Below, piece after piece: positions 1 to 9,555 of a stretch of DNA of 64,000 bases. The DNA is from Streptomyces bungoensis (GTDB taxonomy: Bacteria > Actinomycetota > Actinomycetes > Streptomycetales > Streptomycetaceae): assembly GCF_001514215.1 (NCBI RefSeq), contig NZ_KQ948855.1, forward strand, positions 219,710 through 283,709, given 5' to 3'. The translations under genes were made by a program, and so were the position numbers. The notes below the pieces were generated by a model. It was not told where the DNA came from. It did no database searches and saw only the letters and a list, made by a program, of their open reading frames with translations. How positions within the stretch are numbered: position 1 is the first letter of the stretch; every line of letters begins with the position of its first letter.

Positions 1-587
1 TTGCCCGCGGCGAAGGCGGGCAGCGCGTCGCCGACGGACAGTTCCAGCGGGTAGTTCCAGGGGGCGATCTGGCCGACGACGCCGCGCGGGTGGCGCAGTT
101 CGGTGACCTTCGTCAGGGTCGGCACGGCGCCCGTGTGCCGCTTGGGACGCAGGTAGGCGGGGGCCTTGCGGCCGTAGTGGCGGGCCGCGACGGCGACGGC
201 CTGCACCTCCTCGTGCGCGTGCAGCCGGGCCTTGCCGGTCTCCAGCTGCACGAGGTCGAGGACCTCGGCCTGGCGCTCCAGCAGCAGGTCGTGGAAGCGG
301 AGCAGGACGGCGGCCCGCTGCCGCACCGGCACCTTCTCCCACACGGCCTGCGCCGCGCGGGCGGCCTCGAAGGCGCGCCGTACGTCGTCGGGGGTGGACT
401 CGGGCAGGTCGGCCAGCTTCTCGCCGGTGAACGGGGTGTGGTTGGCGGTACGGCCGGAGCCGACGACACCCTTGGTCAGCTGGGCCACCAGCTCCGGCGT
501 GACCACGCCGGCGGCGGTGCGGGCGCCCTCGGGTGCGGGGGCGAGCGGGTTGGTACCGGTGCGGTCCGGGGCCTGCGAGTCCGTCAT
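1..587 (-). CDS. Succinate-semialdehyde dehydrogenase-like aldehyde dehydrogenase (N-terminal part)
   Basis: N-terminal ~195 residues of an NAD(P)-dependent aldehyde dehydrogenase; the window edge removes the catalytic Cys/Glu region. The translation begins MTDSQAPDRTGTNPLAP and contains the family pattern TPFTGEKLADLPESTPDDV near residue 55 and the cofactor-site stretch GVVGQIAPWNYPLELSVGDA near residue 175, typical of the succinate-semialdehyde dehydrogenases of Streptomyces. Such enzymes oxidise succinate semialdehyde (from GABA) to succinate in the cytoplasm. The ATG at 587 is the first in-frame start and gives a family-like N-terminus. It lies divergent from no gene but has an array of palindromic TGATCA sites directly upstream (662-716), which may control it. 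Substrate specificity is inferred, since the active site is not in view. Confidence 0.85.
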   Translation of the reverse strand, partial: MTDSQAPDRTGTNPLAPAPEGARTAAGVVTPELVAQLTKGVVGSGRTANHTPFTGEKLADLPESTPDDVRRAFEAARAAQAVWEKVPVRQRAAVLLRFHDLLLERQAEVLDLVQLETGKARLHAHEEVQAVAVAARHYGRKAPAYLRPKRHTGAVPTLTKVTELRHPRGVVGQIAPWNYPLELSVGDALPAFAAG

Positions 588-661
588 GACGCGCAGGGTA
601 TGCCGCGGCGGGGTGTTTGTGTACCCGTCGGTAACGGGGATTCACCGAGTGCTCACACGAC

Positions 662-716
662 GCCAGTGATCACTGGCAGAAAATGTGCTGATCAGCGGGT
701 TGTCGGAGGATGATCA
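662..716. promoter_or_regulatory. Three TGATCA palindromes spaced 22 bp, candidate operator
   Basis: TGATCA occurs at 667-672, 689-694 and 711-716, exactly 22 bp apart (two helical turns). The first sits in a perfect 16-bp palindrome GCCAGTGATCACTGGC (662-677) and the second in the 10-bp palindrome GCTGATCAGC (687-696). The third overlaps the stop codon of the kinase gene ending at 714. The array lies 75-130 bp upstream of the dehydrogenase start at 587, so it could be a cooperative repressor site for that gene. Function is inferred. Confidence 0.45.
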
Positions 717-1622
717 CTCGGCGCCGGGTTTTTTCGCGAGCAGGAGCCCGAGGGCGGCGAGCGGGGTGCGGCGACGGGGTCCGGGGGCCGGGTCCGCCTG
801 CGGGACCTCGCTGGTGAGCGGTGCCTCCGCGGGCGCCTCCTCCTTCACCTCCTCCCCCTCCTCCCCTTTCTCCTCACCCAGCAAGGCGGCCAGCACCGCC
901 GCGACCTCCTCCGCGTCCGGGCGGGCCTCGGGCCGCGGCGCGTGCAGGCGCTCCAGCAGGGGACCGAGCGGGCCGGCGTCCCCGCCCTCGACGGCGGTGG
1001 CCAGCAGCGCCCCGAGGGACCACAGGTCGGCGGCGGGCCCGGCGCTCCCCCGCACCGGCCGGCCCGGCGCCAGTTCCGGGGCGACGAACCCGGCGGGGGC
1101 CTCCTCGGCGTGCCCGTCCCCGGTGCCGAAGTCGGTGACCACGACCCGCCCGGTGCCGGACTCGACCAGGACGTTGGCGGGCTTGAGGTCCCGGTGGACG
1201 ATCCCCACGGCGTGCGCGGCCCGGAGCGCCCCGAGGACGGCGAGCCCGATCCGGGCGGCCTCGGCGGGCGGGAGCGGTCCGCGCCGGACGGCCTCCCGCA
1301 GCGACTCGCCCTCCACCAACTCCATGACGATCCAGGGCAGTCCGTCGTGCGTGACGACGTCGTACAGGGTGACGGCCGACGGGTGCCGCACCCGGCCGGC
1401 GACCCGCGCCTCCCGGTGGAGGCGGTGGGCGGCGCGCCGGGCCTCCTCGCCGCCGGCCGGATTTCCGGGCAGCTCGGGCTCCTTGACGGCGACGTACCGC
1501 TGCTCCTGCTCGTCCCGGCCGCGCCAGACGGTGCCGGCCGGGCCGGACCCTATCCGGCCGAGCAACCGGTACCGCCCACCGATCAGACGTCCGTCGGGCG
1601 CGTGTTCGCCGTCTGCGCTCAT
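714..1622 (-). CDS. Short Ser/Thr protein kinase without membrane anchor
   Basis: 302-residue Hanks-type Ser/Thr kinase. Visible: glycine loop GRIGSGPAGTVW (~22-33), catalytic lysine in VAVKEPEL (~47), catalytic loop HRDLKPANV (~143), DFG in VVTDFGTGD (~162), and an APE-like motif (APEL). The activation segment is unusually short and acidic (GDGHAEEAPAGF). The kinase domain is followed by a Glu-rich stretch and a Pro-rich tail, and there is no clear transmembrane helix or external sensor domain, unlike the neighbouring kinases. It is the last of six same-strand kinase-family genes, separated from the next by 61 bp. Probably an active cytoplasmic kinase or a degenerating duplicate; substrates are unknown. 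Confidence 0.85.
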   Translation of the reverse strand: MSADGEHAPDGRLIGGRYRLLGRIGSGPAGTVWRGRDEQEQRYVAVKEPELPGNPAGGEEARRAAHRLHREARVAGRVRHPSAVTLYDVVTHDGLPWIVMELVEGESLREAVRRGPLPPAEAARIGLAVLGALRAAHAVGIVHRDLKPANVLVESGTGRVVVTDFGTGDGHAEEAPAGFVAPELAPGRPVRGSAGPAADLWSLGALLATAVEGGDAGPLGPLLERLHAPRPEARPDAEEVAAVLAALLGEEKGEEGEEVKEEAPAEAPLTSEVPQADPAPGPRRRTPLAALGLLLAKKPGAE

Positions 1623-1683
1623 GGCACATGAGTACCGTGCGCACCAGGTACTTGTCGAAGACGAGGGGCCAAGAGGCGTGCCC

Positions 1684-3300
1684 TCAGGCCTTGTTGATGT
1701 CCAAATTGGCGATCGCCGTCTTCGCCACCTCCCTGCCGCGGGCGGTGAAGTCGCCCTTGCCCGGGTAGCCGACGGCCAGTTCGTACATGTCGCCGGCCTT
1801 CGTCCGGTAGTAGAAGACGCGCAGTTCGCGCGGCTGGGCCGACTGGTCGTCGCTCCGGTAGGTGACGGTGTTCTCGGCGGCCTGGTGCCCGCGGTAGGTG
1901 GCGTTCGCGTCCGGGTCCGTCCTGGCGCCCTCCGCCATGTGGACGGTGTAGTCGCCCTGGCTCTTGAACTTCTCGTTGTCGTCGTACATCTGGGAGCGCG
2001 CGCTGCTCTTGATGTCGTTCAGCGAGTCCTGCGACTTCCGGTCCAGGTGCAGGCGGATCCAGACGCCGCCGCTCGGGTCCGCGTACGTCACCCAGTTCTT
2101 GTCGGTGTCCGTCTTGCCGGGCCGGGTGGGCTGGTAGCCCGAGGGGACGGCGAGGGTGGCGCCGAGCGCGGCTTCGCGGTGCTTCGCCCAGTGGCCGGGC
2201 AGCGGTCCGGCGAAGGGGTCGGCGAGGACGAGGTACGCCGTCACGGCCGCCGCGACGGCCGCCGCGCCCAGGCCGAGCCACACCGCGCGGCCCGGGCGGC
2301 GCGAGCGGATGGCCGCGGACGCCTCCCGCGCGGGCGTCCCCTGGGTCGGCGCGCGTGCGGGCGCGGGCGGGTTCGCGGCCGCTTCCAGCAGCTCCCGGAC
2401 CCGTGCCGCCGTCGGCCGCTGGGCGGGGTCCTTGCGGAGCAGGCCGTTGATGGCCTCGGCCAGCGGGCCCCGGGCGGCGGCGGGTTCGGCGGGGGCGGCG
2501 TGCAGGACGGACTGCAGGGTGGCCGGGGTGTTGCTGCGGCGGAACGGGGAGACGCCCTCGGTGGCGGTGTAGAGGACCACGCCCAGGGACCACAGGTCGC
2601 TCGCCGGTCCGGGGCGCTGCCCCAGCACCCGCTCGGGCGAGACGTATTCGGGCGAGCCGACGAAGCCGCCGGTGTCGGTCAGGTTCGTCTCGCCCTCGAT
2701 GTGGGCGATGCCGAAGTCCGTGAGGACGACCCGGTCGAAGCGGCCCAGCAGCACGTTGTCCGGTTTCACGTCCCGGTGCAGGACGCCCGCCGCGTGGGCG
2801 GCCTCCAGGGCGCCGAGCACCGCCAGGCCGACCCGGGCCGCCTCCCGGGCGTCCAGGGTGCCCTCCTGCAGGGCGCCGCCCAGCGAGCGGCCGCGCACCA
2901 GCTCCATGACGATCCACGGCCGGCCGTCGACGACCGCGACGTCGTGCACGCCGACCACCGCGGGGTGGTCGAGCCGGGCCGCCGCGCGGGCCTCGCGGCG
3001 CATCCGCTCGTAGGCGTTGGCGCGTTCCCGTTCGGGAAGGTGGTCGGGGACCCGGGGCTCCTTGACGGCGACCTCGCGGTCCACCACCTCGTCGTGGGCC
3101 CGCCACACGGTGCCCATGCCGCCGTGGCCGAGCTTGCCGAGCAGCCGGTAGCGGCCCGCGATCAGCCGCCCGCCGCCCGGCTGGTCCGCCTCCGCCGGAG
3201 CGGCGGGTGCCGCTGCGGGCCGCGGGGCGGGATCCGGCGGCCGCAGAACAAAACTCGTCGTGTCGTCGGCCGTCCGGCCGGCTCCCCCGTCGCTGCTCAT
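1684..3300 (-). CDS. Membrane Ser/Thr protein kinase
   Basis: 538 residues. Kinase domain from about residue 48: glycine loop GKLGHGGMGTVW, lysine in EVAVKEPRV, catalytic loop HRDVKPDNVLL, DFG in DFGIAHIEGE, then SPEY. After a Pro/Ala-rich linker comes one transmembrane helix (AVWLGLGAAAVAAAVTAYLV, ~345-365) and an extracytoplasmic domain of about 165 residues beginning LPGHWAKHREAALGATLAVP. All catalytic residues are present, so it should be active. The external domain resembles those of its array neighbours but lacks PASTA repeats; its ligand is unknown. ATG at 3300 chosen because it is the first start before the conserved GRYRLLGK sequence. Confidence 0.92.
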   Translation of the reverse strand: MSSDGGAGRTADDTTSFVLRPPDPAPRPAAAPAAPAEADQPGGGRLIAGRYRLLGKLGHGGMGTVWRAHDEVVDREVAVKEPRVPDHLPERERANAYERMRREARAAARLDHPAVVGVHDVAVVDGRPWIVMELVRGRSLGGALQEGTLDAREAARVGLAVLGALEAAHAAGVLHRDVKPDNVLLGRFDRVVLTDFGIAHIEGETNLTDTGGFVGSPEYVSPERVLGQRPGPASDLWSLGVVLYTATEGVSPFRRSNTPATLQSVLHAAPAEPAAARGPLAEAINGLLRKDPAQRPTAARVRELLEAAANPPAPARAPTQGTPAREASAAIRSRRPGRAVWLGLGAAAVAAAVTAYLVLADPFAGPLPGHWAKHREAALGATLAVPSGYQPTRPGKTDTDKNWVTYADPSGGVWIRLHLDRKSQDSLNDIKSSARSQMYDDNEKFKSQGDYTVHMAEGARTDPDANATYRGHQAAENTVTYRSDDQSAQPRELRVFYYRTKAGDMYELAVGYPGKGDFTARGREVAKTAIANLDINKA

Positions 3301-3378
3301 GCTTCATCCCTATCGCGCCATGAGCGTCCGCAGCCAGCGGGCGGACACACCGGTCACAGAGCCGTGACGGAGCGGGGA

Positions 3379-5064
3379 TCAGTGCGCGGTGGCCGAGAAG
3401 GTGTCCACGGCCACGTCGAAGTACTCCCGGGCCTCGCGCACCTTGCCCACCGGCGCCGACACCCATACGTCGTACAGCCGGCCGCCCTCCTCCCAGCACA
3501 GGTCGTAGGTGTGGCGCGCGCCCTCCGCCGCGCTGAAGCCGTTCCAGGTGAACTCCCACAGCGCGGCGGGGTGTCCGGCGTGCCGGGTCCGGGTGACCCG
3601 GCCGTCGTGGTAGCCGGGGTTGGTGGCCGACCCGTCGGCCGCCGCCCGGTTCATCACCGCGGTGGGGCCGCCGGGTTCGGGCGTGGCGACCTTGACGCCG
3701 AGGCGGAAGGTCTGCCCCGGGGAGAGGTAGAAGACGCGCTCGCCCTGCCGGTCGCGGGTGAAGTCCTGCGGTACGGCGAGCGAGAAGCCCGCCGGGTCGC
3801 GGGCGGTGCGGTAGCCGGAGGGGGCGGCGGAGCCGGCGGACTCCTGCGCCGCGCCGCCCGCGGTGGCCGTCGGGGACGGCGAGGTGCCGGTGGCGGTCCG
3901 GGAGGGCGCCGTACGCGTGCCGGGTGCCGGGCCGGTCGCCGTACCGCCCGGTGTGCCGCCGCCTCCGTGGCCGCCCTGGTTCAGCAGCAGGGCGGCCGCC
4001 GACACGCCCGCTCCCGCCACGGCGGCCGCGAGCAGCGCCGCGAGCAGGACACCGCGCGCGGACTGCCGGGCGGGCGGCGGCTGTTCGCCGGCGGGCGGGC
4101 GCGGGACGAGGGACCGGCGGGGCACGTCGTGCTCGGTCGGGGTGTAGCCGTGCCCGGGCGGGTGCGCGACGGTCGGACGGGTGCCCGGCCCGGGAGTGCG
4201 GCCCGGCGCGTCGGGCGTCCGGCCCGTCTCCAGGAACGTGCGCAGCATCCGCTCGGCCTCCGCCGCGCCCAGCCGCCGGTCGGGGTCGCGCTCCAGCAGG
4301 CCCCGTACGACGGGCAGCAGCGGTCCGGCCTGGGCGGGTGGCCGGATCTCGGCGGCGACGACGGCGTGCAGGATGCCGCCCAGCGAGTCGCGGCGGAACG
4401 GCGACTCGCCGCTGAGCACCGTGCACAGCAGCGCGCCCACCGACCACAGGTCGGACTCCGGGCCGGTGCGCAGCCCGGACATGCGCTCGGGGGCGGTGTA
4501 CTCGGGGGAGCCGACGAAGGAGCCGGTCTCGGTGAGCGTGGTGGAGCCCGCGACCTGCGCGATGCCGAAGTCGGTGAGGACGACGCGGTCGGTGCCGGAC
4601 TCGATCAGCACGTTCGCGGGTTTGATGTCCCGGTGCAGCACCCCGGCCTCGTGCGCGGTGCGCAGCGCGCCGAGCAGGCCGATGCCGATCCGGGCGGCCT
4701 CGGCGGCGTCCACCGGGCCGCGCGTGGCGATCCGGTCGGCGAGCGAACCGCCGTCGATCAGCTCCATGACGATGTACGGCCGTCCGTCCTGCTCGACCAC
4801 GTCGTGCACGACGATGATGTGCGGGTGCCGCAACTGCGCGACCGCCCGCGCCTCACGGAAGGTTCGTTCCCGGCGGCGCCGGGCGTCGTCGTCCGGGAGG
4901 GAGTCGTCCGGGGCGAGTTCCTTGACCGCCACCAGGCGGCCCAGGATTTGGTCGCTCGCCCGCCACACGACGCCCATCCCGCCGCGTCCGATCCGCGCCT
5001 GAAGGCGGTAACGGCCCGCGATCACACGAAGGTCGTCCCCCTCGGATCCCATGAGGCCCATCAT
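3379..5064 (-). CDS. Membrane Ser/Thr protein kinase
   Basis: 561 residues. N-terminal kinase domain with ARIGRGGMGVVW, LVAVKELAP, HRDIKPANVLI and DFGIAQVAGS, so the full catalytic set is present. A proline-rich cytoplasmic linker precedes a transmembrane helix (~345-365, LLAALLAAAVAGAGVSAAAL), a Gly/Thr/Ser/Pro-rich external stalk, and a C-terminal external domain of about 145 residues beginning SGYRTARDPAGFSLAVPQ. The start is uncertain: ATGs at 5064, 5061 and 5052 are in frame and none has a strong ribosome-binding site. Third in the array; signal and substrates unknown. Confidence 0.92.
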   Translation of the reverse strand: MMGLMGSEGDDLRVIAGRYRLQARIGRGGMGVVWRASDQILGRLVAVKELAPDDSLPDDDARRRRERTFREARAVAQLRHPHIIVVHDVVEQDGRPYIVMELIDGGSLADRIATRGPVDAAEAARIGIGLLGALRTAHEAGVLHRDIKPANVLIESGTDRVVLTDFGIAQVAGSTTLTETGSFVGSPEYTAPERMSGLRTGPESDLWSVGALLCTVLSGESPFRRDSLGGILHAVVAAEIRPPAQAGPLLPVVRGLLERDPDRRLGAAEAERMLRTFLETGRTPDAPGRTPGPGTRPTVAHPPGHGYTPTEHDVPRRSLVPRPPAGEQPPPARQSARGVLLAALLAAAVAGAGVSAAALLLNQGGHGGGGTPGGTATGPAPGTRTAPSRTATGTSPSPTATAGGAAQESAGSAAPSGYRTARDPAGFSLAVPQDFTRDRQGERVFYLSPGQTFRLGVKVATPEPGGPTAVMNRAAADGSATNPGYHDGRVTRTRHAGHPAALWEFTWNGFSAAEGARHTYDLCWEEGGRLYDVWVSAPVGKVREAREYFDVAVDTFSATAH

Positions 5065-5148
5065 GCCGCACGGGCCGCACGCGCTCGGGGCGGTGATCGG
5101 CCAAGCATGGTGCGCCGGCGCACGGCCGACACGCCGTGGGCCCCCCGG

Positions 5149-6870
5149 TCACGCCTCCTGGGGCTGCCAGCTCCGCAGCACCCACTTGAACTGCCGGTTC
5201 GCCGTCGGCCAGTCCGTGGCGGGCGAGGACATGTAGACCACGTACTCGGTGCCCTGCCGCGAGTAGTAGGTCTCCTCCGCGGCGTGGCGCGGGCCGGGGA
5301 CGTAGGGCGGGTCCTTGGCCAACGCCGTCCAGGTGTACTCCCACAGGGAGCCGGGGCGGTCGCGGTAGACGTTCCTCTGCAGGGTCACGCGCCGGTAGTC
5401 GACCAGCCGCTGGAGCTGCTGCTCCAGGTCCTTCTGGTGCTCGTAGGCGTCGGAGAAGTCCGAGCCGGTGTCGATGGAGACGCGGACGAAGTGGAAGCCG
5501 CCGTCCGGCGTGTAGTCGACCTGCTTGAGGGTGCCCTTGACCTCGTACACCTTGCGCTTCCAGCCCTTGGGTACGTAGATGCTGAAGCCGAACGGGTCGT
5601 CGTGGCGCACCCAGTTGTCGGGAACTCCGCCCGGCTGCGGGGACGGGCTCGGGCTGTGCGTGGGCGAGTTCACGGGGGCCGGGGTCGCGCCGCCCGCCTC
5701 GGTGTCGGCCCGGCGGGCGTCCCACTGCCGGAAGGCCACCGCGGCGCCGGCGCCGAGCACGGCCGCGAAGGCGACGACGAGGGCCAGCGTGCGCAGCCGG
5801 CGCCGGGGACGGCGGTTCGCCGTGCGCGGGCCGGATCCCGGTACGGCCGCGGTGGGACCCACCGGGGCGGGCCCGGCCGCCGTCGGCCCGGTGGCGGACC
5901 CTGCATGGGCGCCCGGGCCGTGGACCGGGGCGCCGCTCCCGGTGCCGTGGCCGGAAGCGGGGGTGCCCGTGCCGTAGCCGTAGCCCTGGCTGTACGGCCC
6001 CCCGGTGTGCAGGCCCGAGCCCTGGGTCGGTACGAACGCCTGCGCCGCGCTCGGCCGCCGGCCCTCCGCCGCCTCGGCGAGCATCTGCTCCGCCTCCTCC
6101 GCGCCCGGCCGGTGCCCCGGCTCCTTGCGGAGCAGGGCGGCGATGACCGGGCCGAGCGCACCGGCGTGGCGCGTCTCGTCGGCCTCCTCCTCGACGACCG
6201 CCTGCATGGTGCTCAGCGGTGAGGTGCGGCGGAACGGGGAGCGGCCCTCGACCGCGGTGTACAGCGTGGCGCCGAGCGCCCACAGGTCGGAGGCGGGGCC
6301 CGGGTCGTGGCCGCGCACCCGCTCGGGCGCGAGGTAGTCGACGGATCCGACGACCTCGCCGGTGCGGGTGATGGTGGAGTCGCCCTCGATCTGGGCGATG
6401 CCGAAGTCGGTGAGCAGCACCCTGCCGTCGCGGCCGAGGAGCACGTTGCCCGGCTTGACGTCCCGGTGCAGCACCCCGGCCCGGTGCGCGGCGCGCAGCG
6501 CCCGCAGCACCCACAGGCCGATGCGCGCGGCCTCCCGCGGCTCGATGCGCCCCCGCTCCTTGACCGCGTCCGCCAGCGAGTTGCCCTCGACCAGCTCCAT
6601 GACGATCCACGGGCGGCCGTCGTGCTCGAGGACGTCGTGCACGGTGACGACGGCGGAGTGGTTGATGCGCGCGGCGGCGCGGGCCTCGGCCCGGGTGCGG
6701 GCGAGCAGGACGGACCGGTCGCTGTCGGAGACGTAGAGCGCGGCGGTCAGCTCCTTGACGGCGACCGTCCGGTGCAGCACCTCGTCGTGGGCGCGCCACA
6801 CCCGGCCCATGCCGCCGCTGCCGATCGAATCGGCGAGCCGGTAGCGGCCCGCTATGAGCAGGCCCTGCAT
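5149..6870 (-). CDS. Membrane Ser/Thr protein kinase
   Basis: About 573 residues from the ATG at 6870 (MQGLLIAGRYRLADSIG); GTG at 6879 and TTG at 6891 are alternative in-frame starts. Kinase motifs: DSIGSGGMGRVW, TVAVKELTA, HRDVKPGNVLL, DFGIAQIEGD. A long Gly/Pro/Thr-rich linker (repeated Gly-His and Gly-Tyr pairs) is followed by a transmembrane helix (LALVVAFAAVLGAGAAVAF) and a ~165-residue external domain starting NWVRHDDPFGFSIYVPKGW. The external domain is clearly related to those of the adjacent kinases, supporting local duplication. Predicted active receptor-like kinase; ligand unknown. Confidence 0.92.
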   Translation of the reverse strand: MQGLLIAGRYRLADSIGSGGMGRVWRAHDEVLHRTVAVKELTAALYVSDSDRSVLLARTRAEARAAARINHSAVVTVHDVLEHDGRPWIVMELVEGNSLADAVKERGRIEPREAARIGLWVLRALRAAHRAGVLHRDVKPGNVLLGRDGRVLLTDFGIAQIEGDSTITRTGEVVGSVDYLAPERVRGHDPGPASDLWALGATLYTAVEGRSPFRRTSPLSTMQAVVEEEADETRHAGALGPVIAALLRKEPGHRPGAEEAEQMLAEAAEGRRPSAAQAFVPTQGSGLHTGGPYSQGYGYGTGTPASGHGTGSGAPVHGPGAHAGSATGPTAAGPAPVGPTAAVPGSGPRTANRRPRRRLRTLALVVAFAAVLGAGAAVAFRQWDARRADTEAGGATPAPVNSPTHSPSPSPQPGGVPDNWVRHDDPFGFSIYVPKGWKRKVYEVKGTLKQVDYTPDGGFHFVRVSIDTGSDFSDAYEHQKDLEQQLQRLVDYRRVTLQRNVYRDRPGSLWEYTWTALAKDPPYVPGPRHAAEETYYSRQGTEYVVYMSSPATDWPTANRQFKWVLRSWQPQEA

Positions 6871-6987
6871 CTGATTCACGTTGCCCCGCAATGCTCTTGA
6901 CAGGGTCAGACTAAGGACCGGTCATCCTCCAGGGAACAATCGGGGTGCCAAGGTGACAGCACTGTGACGGTTGTCGCGACAGGGCGC

Positions 6988-9555
6988 TCAACCCGTGTAG
7001 CGGTACGTCGCGGTAGCTTGCTCGTACAGCCGTGACACCTCGTCGCGCTCGGCCTCCGGGCCGCGGACCTGGACGATGTGGTAGCGGCCGTTCAGCAGGA
7101 TCGCCAGGTTGCGCACGTACAGGTCGCGCCCCTGCCCGTCGGTCCAGGTGAACTGGCCCTCGGCCATGGTGCGTCCGCCCACCTCGATGGTGCGCAGTCC
7201 GGTGGCCGTGGCCCAGCTGGAGCTGCGGTACGGCTGGAGTTCGCGCTCCTTGTCCCGCTGGTAGACCATCGGATCGCTGCCGTACGCCGAGGCGCTGTCC
7301 CGGCCCGGTACGACGAGCAGCTCGAAGTTACCGTGCGCGTAGACGACTTGGCCGCTGCCGTTCTTCGGGGTGCGGTCCCAGCCCTTGGCGACGGCCACCT
7401 TGAAGCCCTCGGGGTCGGTGCGCAGCGTGAACCCGTCGGCGACGGCGGGGTCGCCGCCGGTCTGGGTCTCGGTGGCGGGCGCGGACGCCGAGGGGCTGTC
7501 GTCCGGCGCGCTCTGCCCGGAGGACGGCCGCTGCTGCTTCGAGGGCGCCGGACCCGCCTGCCCGGCGCTGCCCGTGCGGTCCGTGCCGCCCGCGGCTCCG
7601 CTCTGCCCCTGCTTGGGCATGAACAGCATCGCGTACGCCACCGCGCCCGCCAGCAGGAGCAGGATCAGCAGGAGCAGGATCCTGCCGAGGCTGCGCGGCG
7701 AACGGTCCTCCTGCGCGGCCCGCTTGTGCCGGCCGTGCGGGTGGGTGGCGGGCAGTCCGGCGCGCCGGCGCCGCACCAGCTCGCCGCGGCGCCGGACGAT
7801 CGGCAGCCGCTTCGGGTCGGCGGGCGGTACGGGCACGACGTGGGCGCCGGCGTCCGGCTCGGGCGCGGAACGCACCAGCGAGCGCAGCCAGCCGCTCAGT
7901 TCCTCGGGTTCGAGCCGCTCGAGCGGGTCCTGACGCAGCAGCGACTCCACGACGGGCCGCAGCGGGCCGCACTCCTCGGCGAAGGCGGGCGGCTCCGCGC
8001 AGACCAGCTGCACCAGTTCGGCGGTGGACTCCTCGGGGTAGGGCGCGTGTCCCTGGACGGCGCGGAAGAGCAGCGCGCCGAGGGCCCACAGGTCGGTGGC
8101 GGGCCCCACCGGCGCCGCCAGCTGCCAGTTCTCGTGCACGGGGCCGGCCTGCTCCGGCGCCCAGCGCTCGGTGACCGGGCCGACCACGGTCATCCGCACC
8201 TGCCGCGCCCGCTCGGCGGCGAGCGCGGTCCCGGGGCCCCGGCGCACGGCGCCGCCGGCGGCCGGGTGGTCCCAGCCGGGGGGCGCGGAGGCGGCGGGTC
8301 CGCCGGGGACGGGCAGGCGGTCCGGGCCGGGGGCCTGCCCGAGGGCGGGCCGGGCGGGGTCGGTCCCGGCGGGCGCGCCGCCCGGAGCGGTGCGGGGGGA
8401 GGCGCCGTGCCAGGGCCGGCCCTGGAGTCCGTACGGGTCGACCGTCGTGCCGGGCGGCTGGGCCGGCCGGCCGCCGCCGTACGGCAGTCCGGCGATGCCG
8501 TCGGCCTCGGCGGGCGGGCGGGAGGCGGGCAGGGCAGGGCGGCCGTCCTGCTGGGCCTCCTGCACCCGTGCGGCGGCCCGGGCCCCCGCACGGTAGGCGG
8601 CGATGGCCCCGGCCCGGGCGGCCCGGATGTCGTCCCCGCTCCGCAGGGCCCCGGGGACCGGCTGCCCGGGGACCGGCTGCCCGGGGACCGGCGCCCCACC
8701 GGGCACCGTGTCCGCTCCCGGCACCGGAGGCAGTCCGCCGGCCACCCGCGCCTGTATCGCGGCCCGCCGCGCGGCCTCGGGGTCCACGCCGGCCGCGGGC
8801 AGGCCGCCCTGGGCACCGCCCGGCTCACCGGCGCCGGGCAGGCCGCCGGCCGGACCGGCACCGTCGCCGGCGTCAGCGCCCTCGCCCACCTCACCGCCCG
8901 GTCCGCCGGGAGCGCCGTCCGGGTGGCCGCCTTCCTGCTCGGGCACCGGGTCGTACCCGCACAGCGCCTCCTCCGCCGCGCCGACCGCGAGGCCGGTCAG
9001 CATCACGCGGCCGTCCTCGCAGACCAGGACGGTGCGGGTGGTGATGTTGCGGTGCACCCAGCCGTGGGCGTGCAGCACCCGCAGCGCCATGAGCACGTCG
9101 GAGGCGACCTCGGCCGCCCGGTACGGCGTCAGCGGCTGGTCGGCGAGGAGTGCGGACAGCGGGCGGGCGGCCACCCACTCGCTGACGATCCACAGCGAGC
9201 CGCCCTCGGCGAACACGTCGAAGACCTGGTCCAGCCGCGGGTGGTCGGGGATGCGGGCGGCCGCCTGCGCGGCCTCCACGGCGCGCCGGACCGCCGGGTC
9301 CGAGGGCCTGCGGGTGGCGGTACGGGCCGCGGGCGTGCGACGGGACCCGCGCTCACGGGCGGTGAACCCCTCGGGCAGGCCCTCCGCGTCGAGCACCTCC
9401 GCCTCGACGACCTCGGGCAACGGCACCTGACGGACGAACACCTCCTGGCCGCTGTAGGTGTCGAAGGCCCGGCTCTCGGTCAGTTCGTACTCGTCGGAGG
9501 GCGGCAGCGGCAGGCGGTAGCGGTCGGCGAGCACCCGGCCCGCGTAGTCGTCCAC
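6988..9555 (-). CDS. Membrane pseudokinase of the kinase array
   Basis: 855 residues with the same architecture as its neighbours but without the catalytic residues. The VAVK lysine position reads VFVRQV, the catalytic loop reads HRNITTRTVLV (HRD to HRN, no K/N pair), and DFG is replaced by TGL. A large Pro/Gly/Ala-rich insertion of more than 200 residues splits the kinase fold between the DFG-equivalent region and the C-lobe (APVGPATDLWALGALLF). A transmembrane helix (ILLLLILLLLAGAVAYAMLF, ~630-650) leads to a ~185-residue external domain with DPEGFKVAVAKGWDR, homologous to the active paralogues. GTG start at 9555. It cannot be a conventional kinase; a scaffolding, nucleotide-binding or sensing role is inferred. 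Confidence 0.88.
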   Translation of the reverse strand: MDDYAGRVLADRYRLPLPPSDEYELTESRAFDTYSGQEVFVRQVPLPEVVEAEVLDAEGLPEGFTARERGSRRTPAARTATRRPSDPAVRRAVEAAQAAARIPDHPRLDQVFDVFAEGGSLWIVSEWVAARPLSALLADQPLTPYRAAEVASDVLMALRVLHAHGWVHRNITTRTVLVCEDGRVMLTGLAVGAAEEALCGYDPVPEQEGGHPDGAPGGPGGEVGEGADAGDGAGPAGGLPGAGEPGGAQGGLPAAGVDPEAARRAAIQARVAGGLPPVPGADTVPGGAPVPGQPVPGQPVPGALRSGDDIRAARAGAIAAYRAGARAAARVQEAQQDGRPALPASRPPAEADGIAGLPYGGGRPAQPPGTTVDPYGLQGRPWHGASPRTAPGGAPAGTDPARPALGQAPGPDRLPVPGGPAASAPPGWDHPAAGGAVRRGPGTALAAERARQVRMTVVGPVTERWAPEQAGPVHENWQLAAPVGPATDLWALGALLFRAVQGHAPYPEESTAELVQLVCAEPPAFAEECGPLRPVVESLLRQDPLERLEPEELSGWLRSLVRSAPEPDAGAHVVPVPPADPKRLPIVRRRGELVRRRRAGLPATHPHGRHKRAAQEDRSPRSLGRILLLLILLLLAGAVAYAMLFMPKQGQSGAAGGTDRTGSAGQAGPAPSKQQRPSSGQSAPDDSPSASAPATETQTGGDPAVADGFTLRTDPEGFKVAVAKGWDRTPKNGSGQVVYAHGNFELLVVPGRDSASAYGSDPMVYQRDKERELQPYRSSSWATATGLRTIEVGGRTMAEGQFTWTDGQGRDLYVRNLAILLNGRYHIVQVRGPEAERDEVSRLYEQATATYRYTG

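Noticed and set aside
685..6222. 1845-codon open frame on the plus strand across the kinase genes
   Set aside because: It is antisense to four kinase genes with all catalytic motifs, has no ribosome-binding site or domain, and is a known effect of very high GC content.
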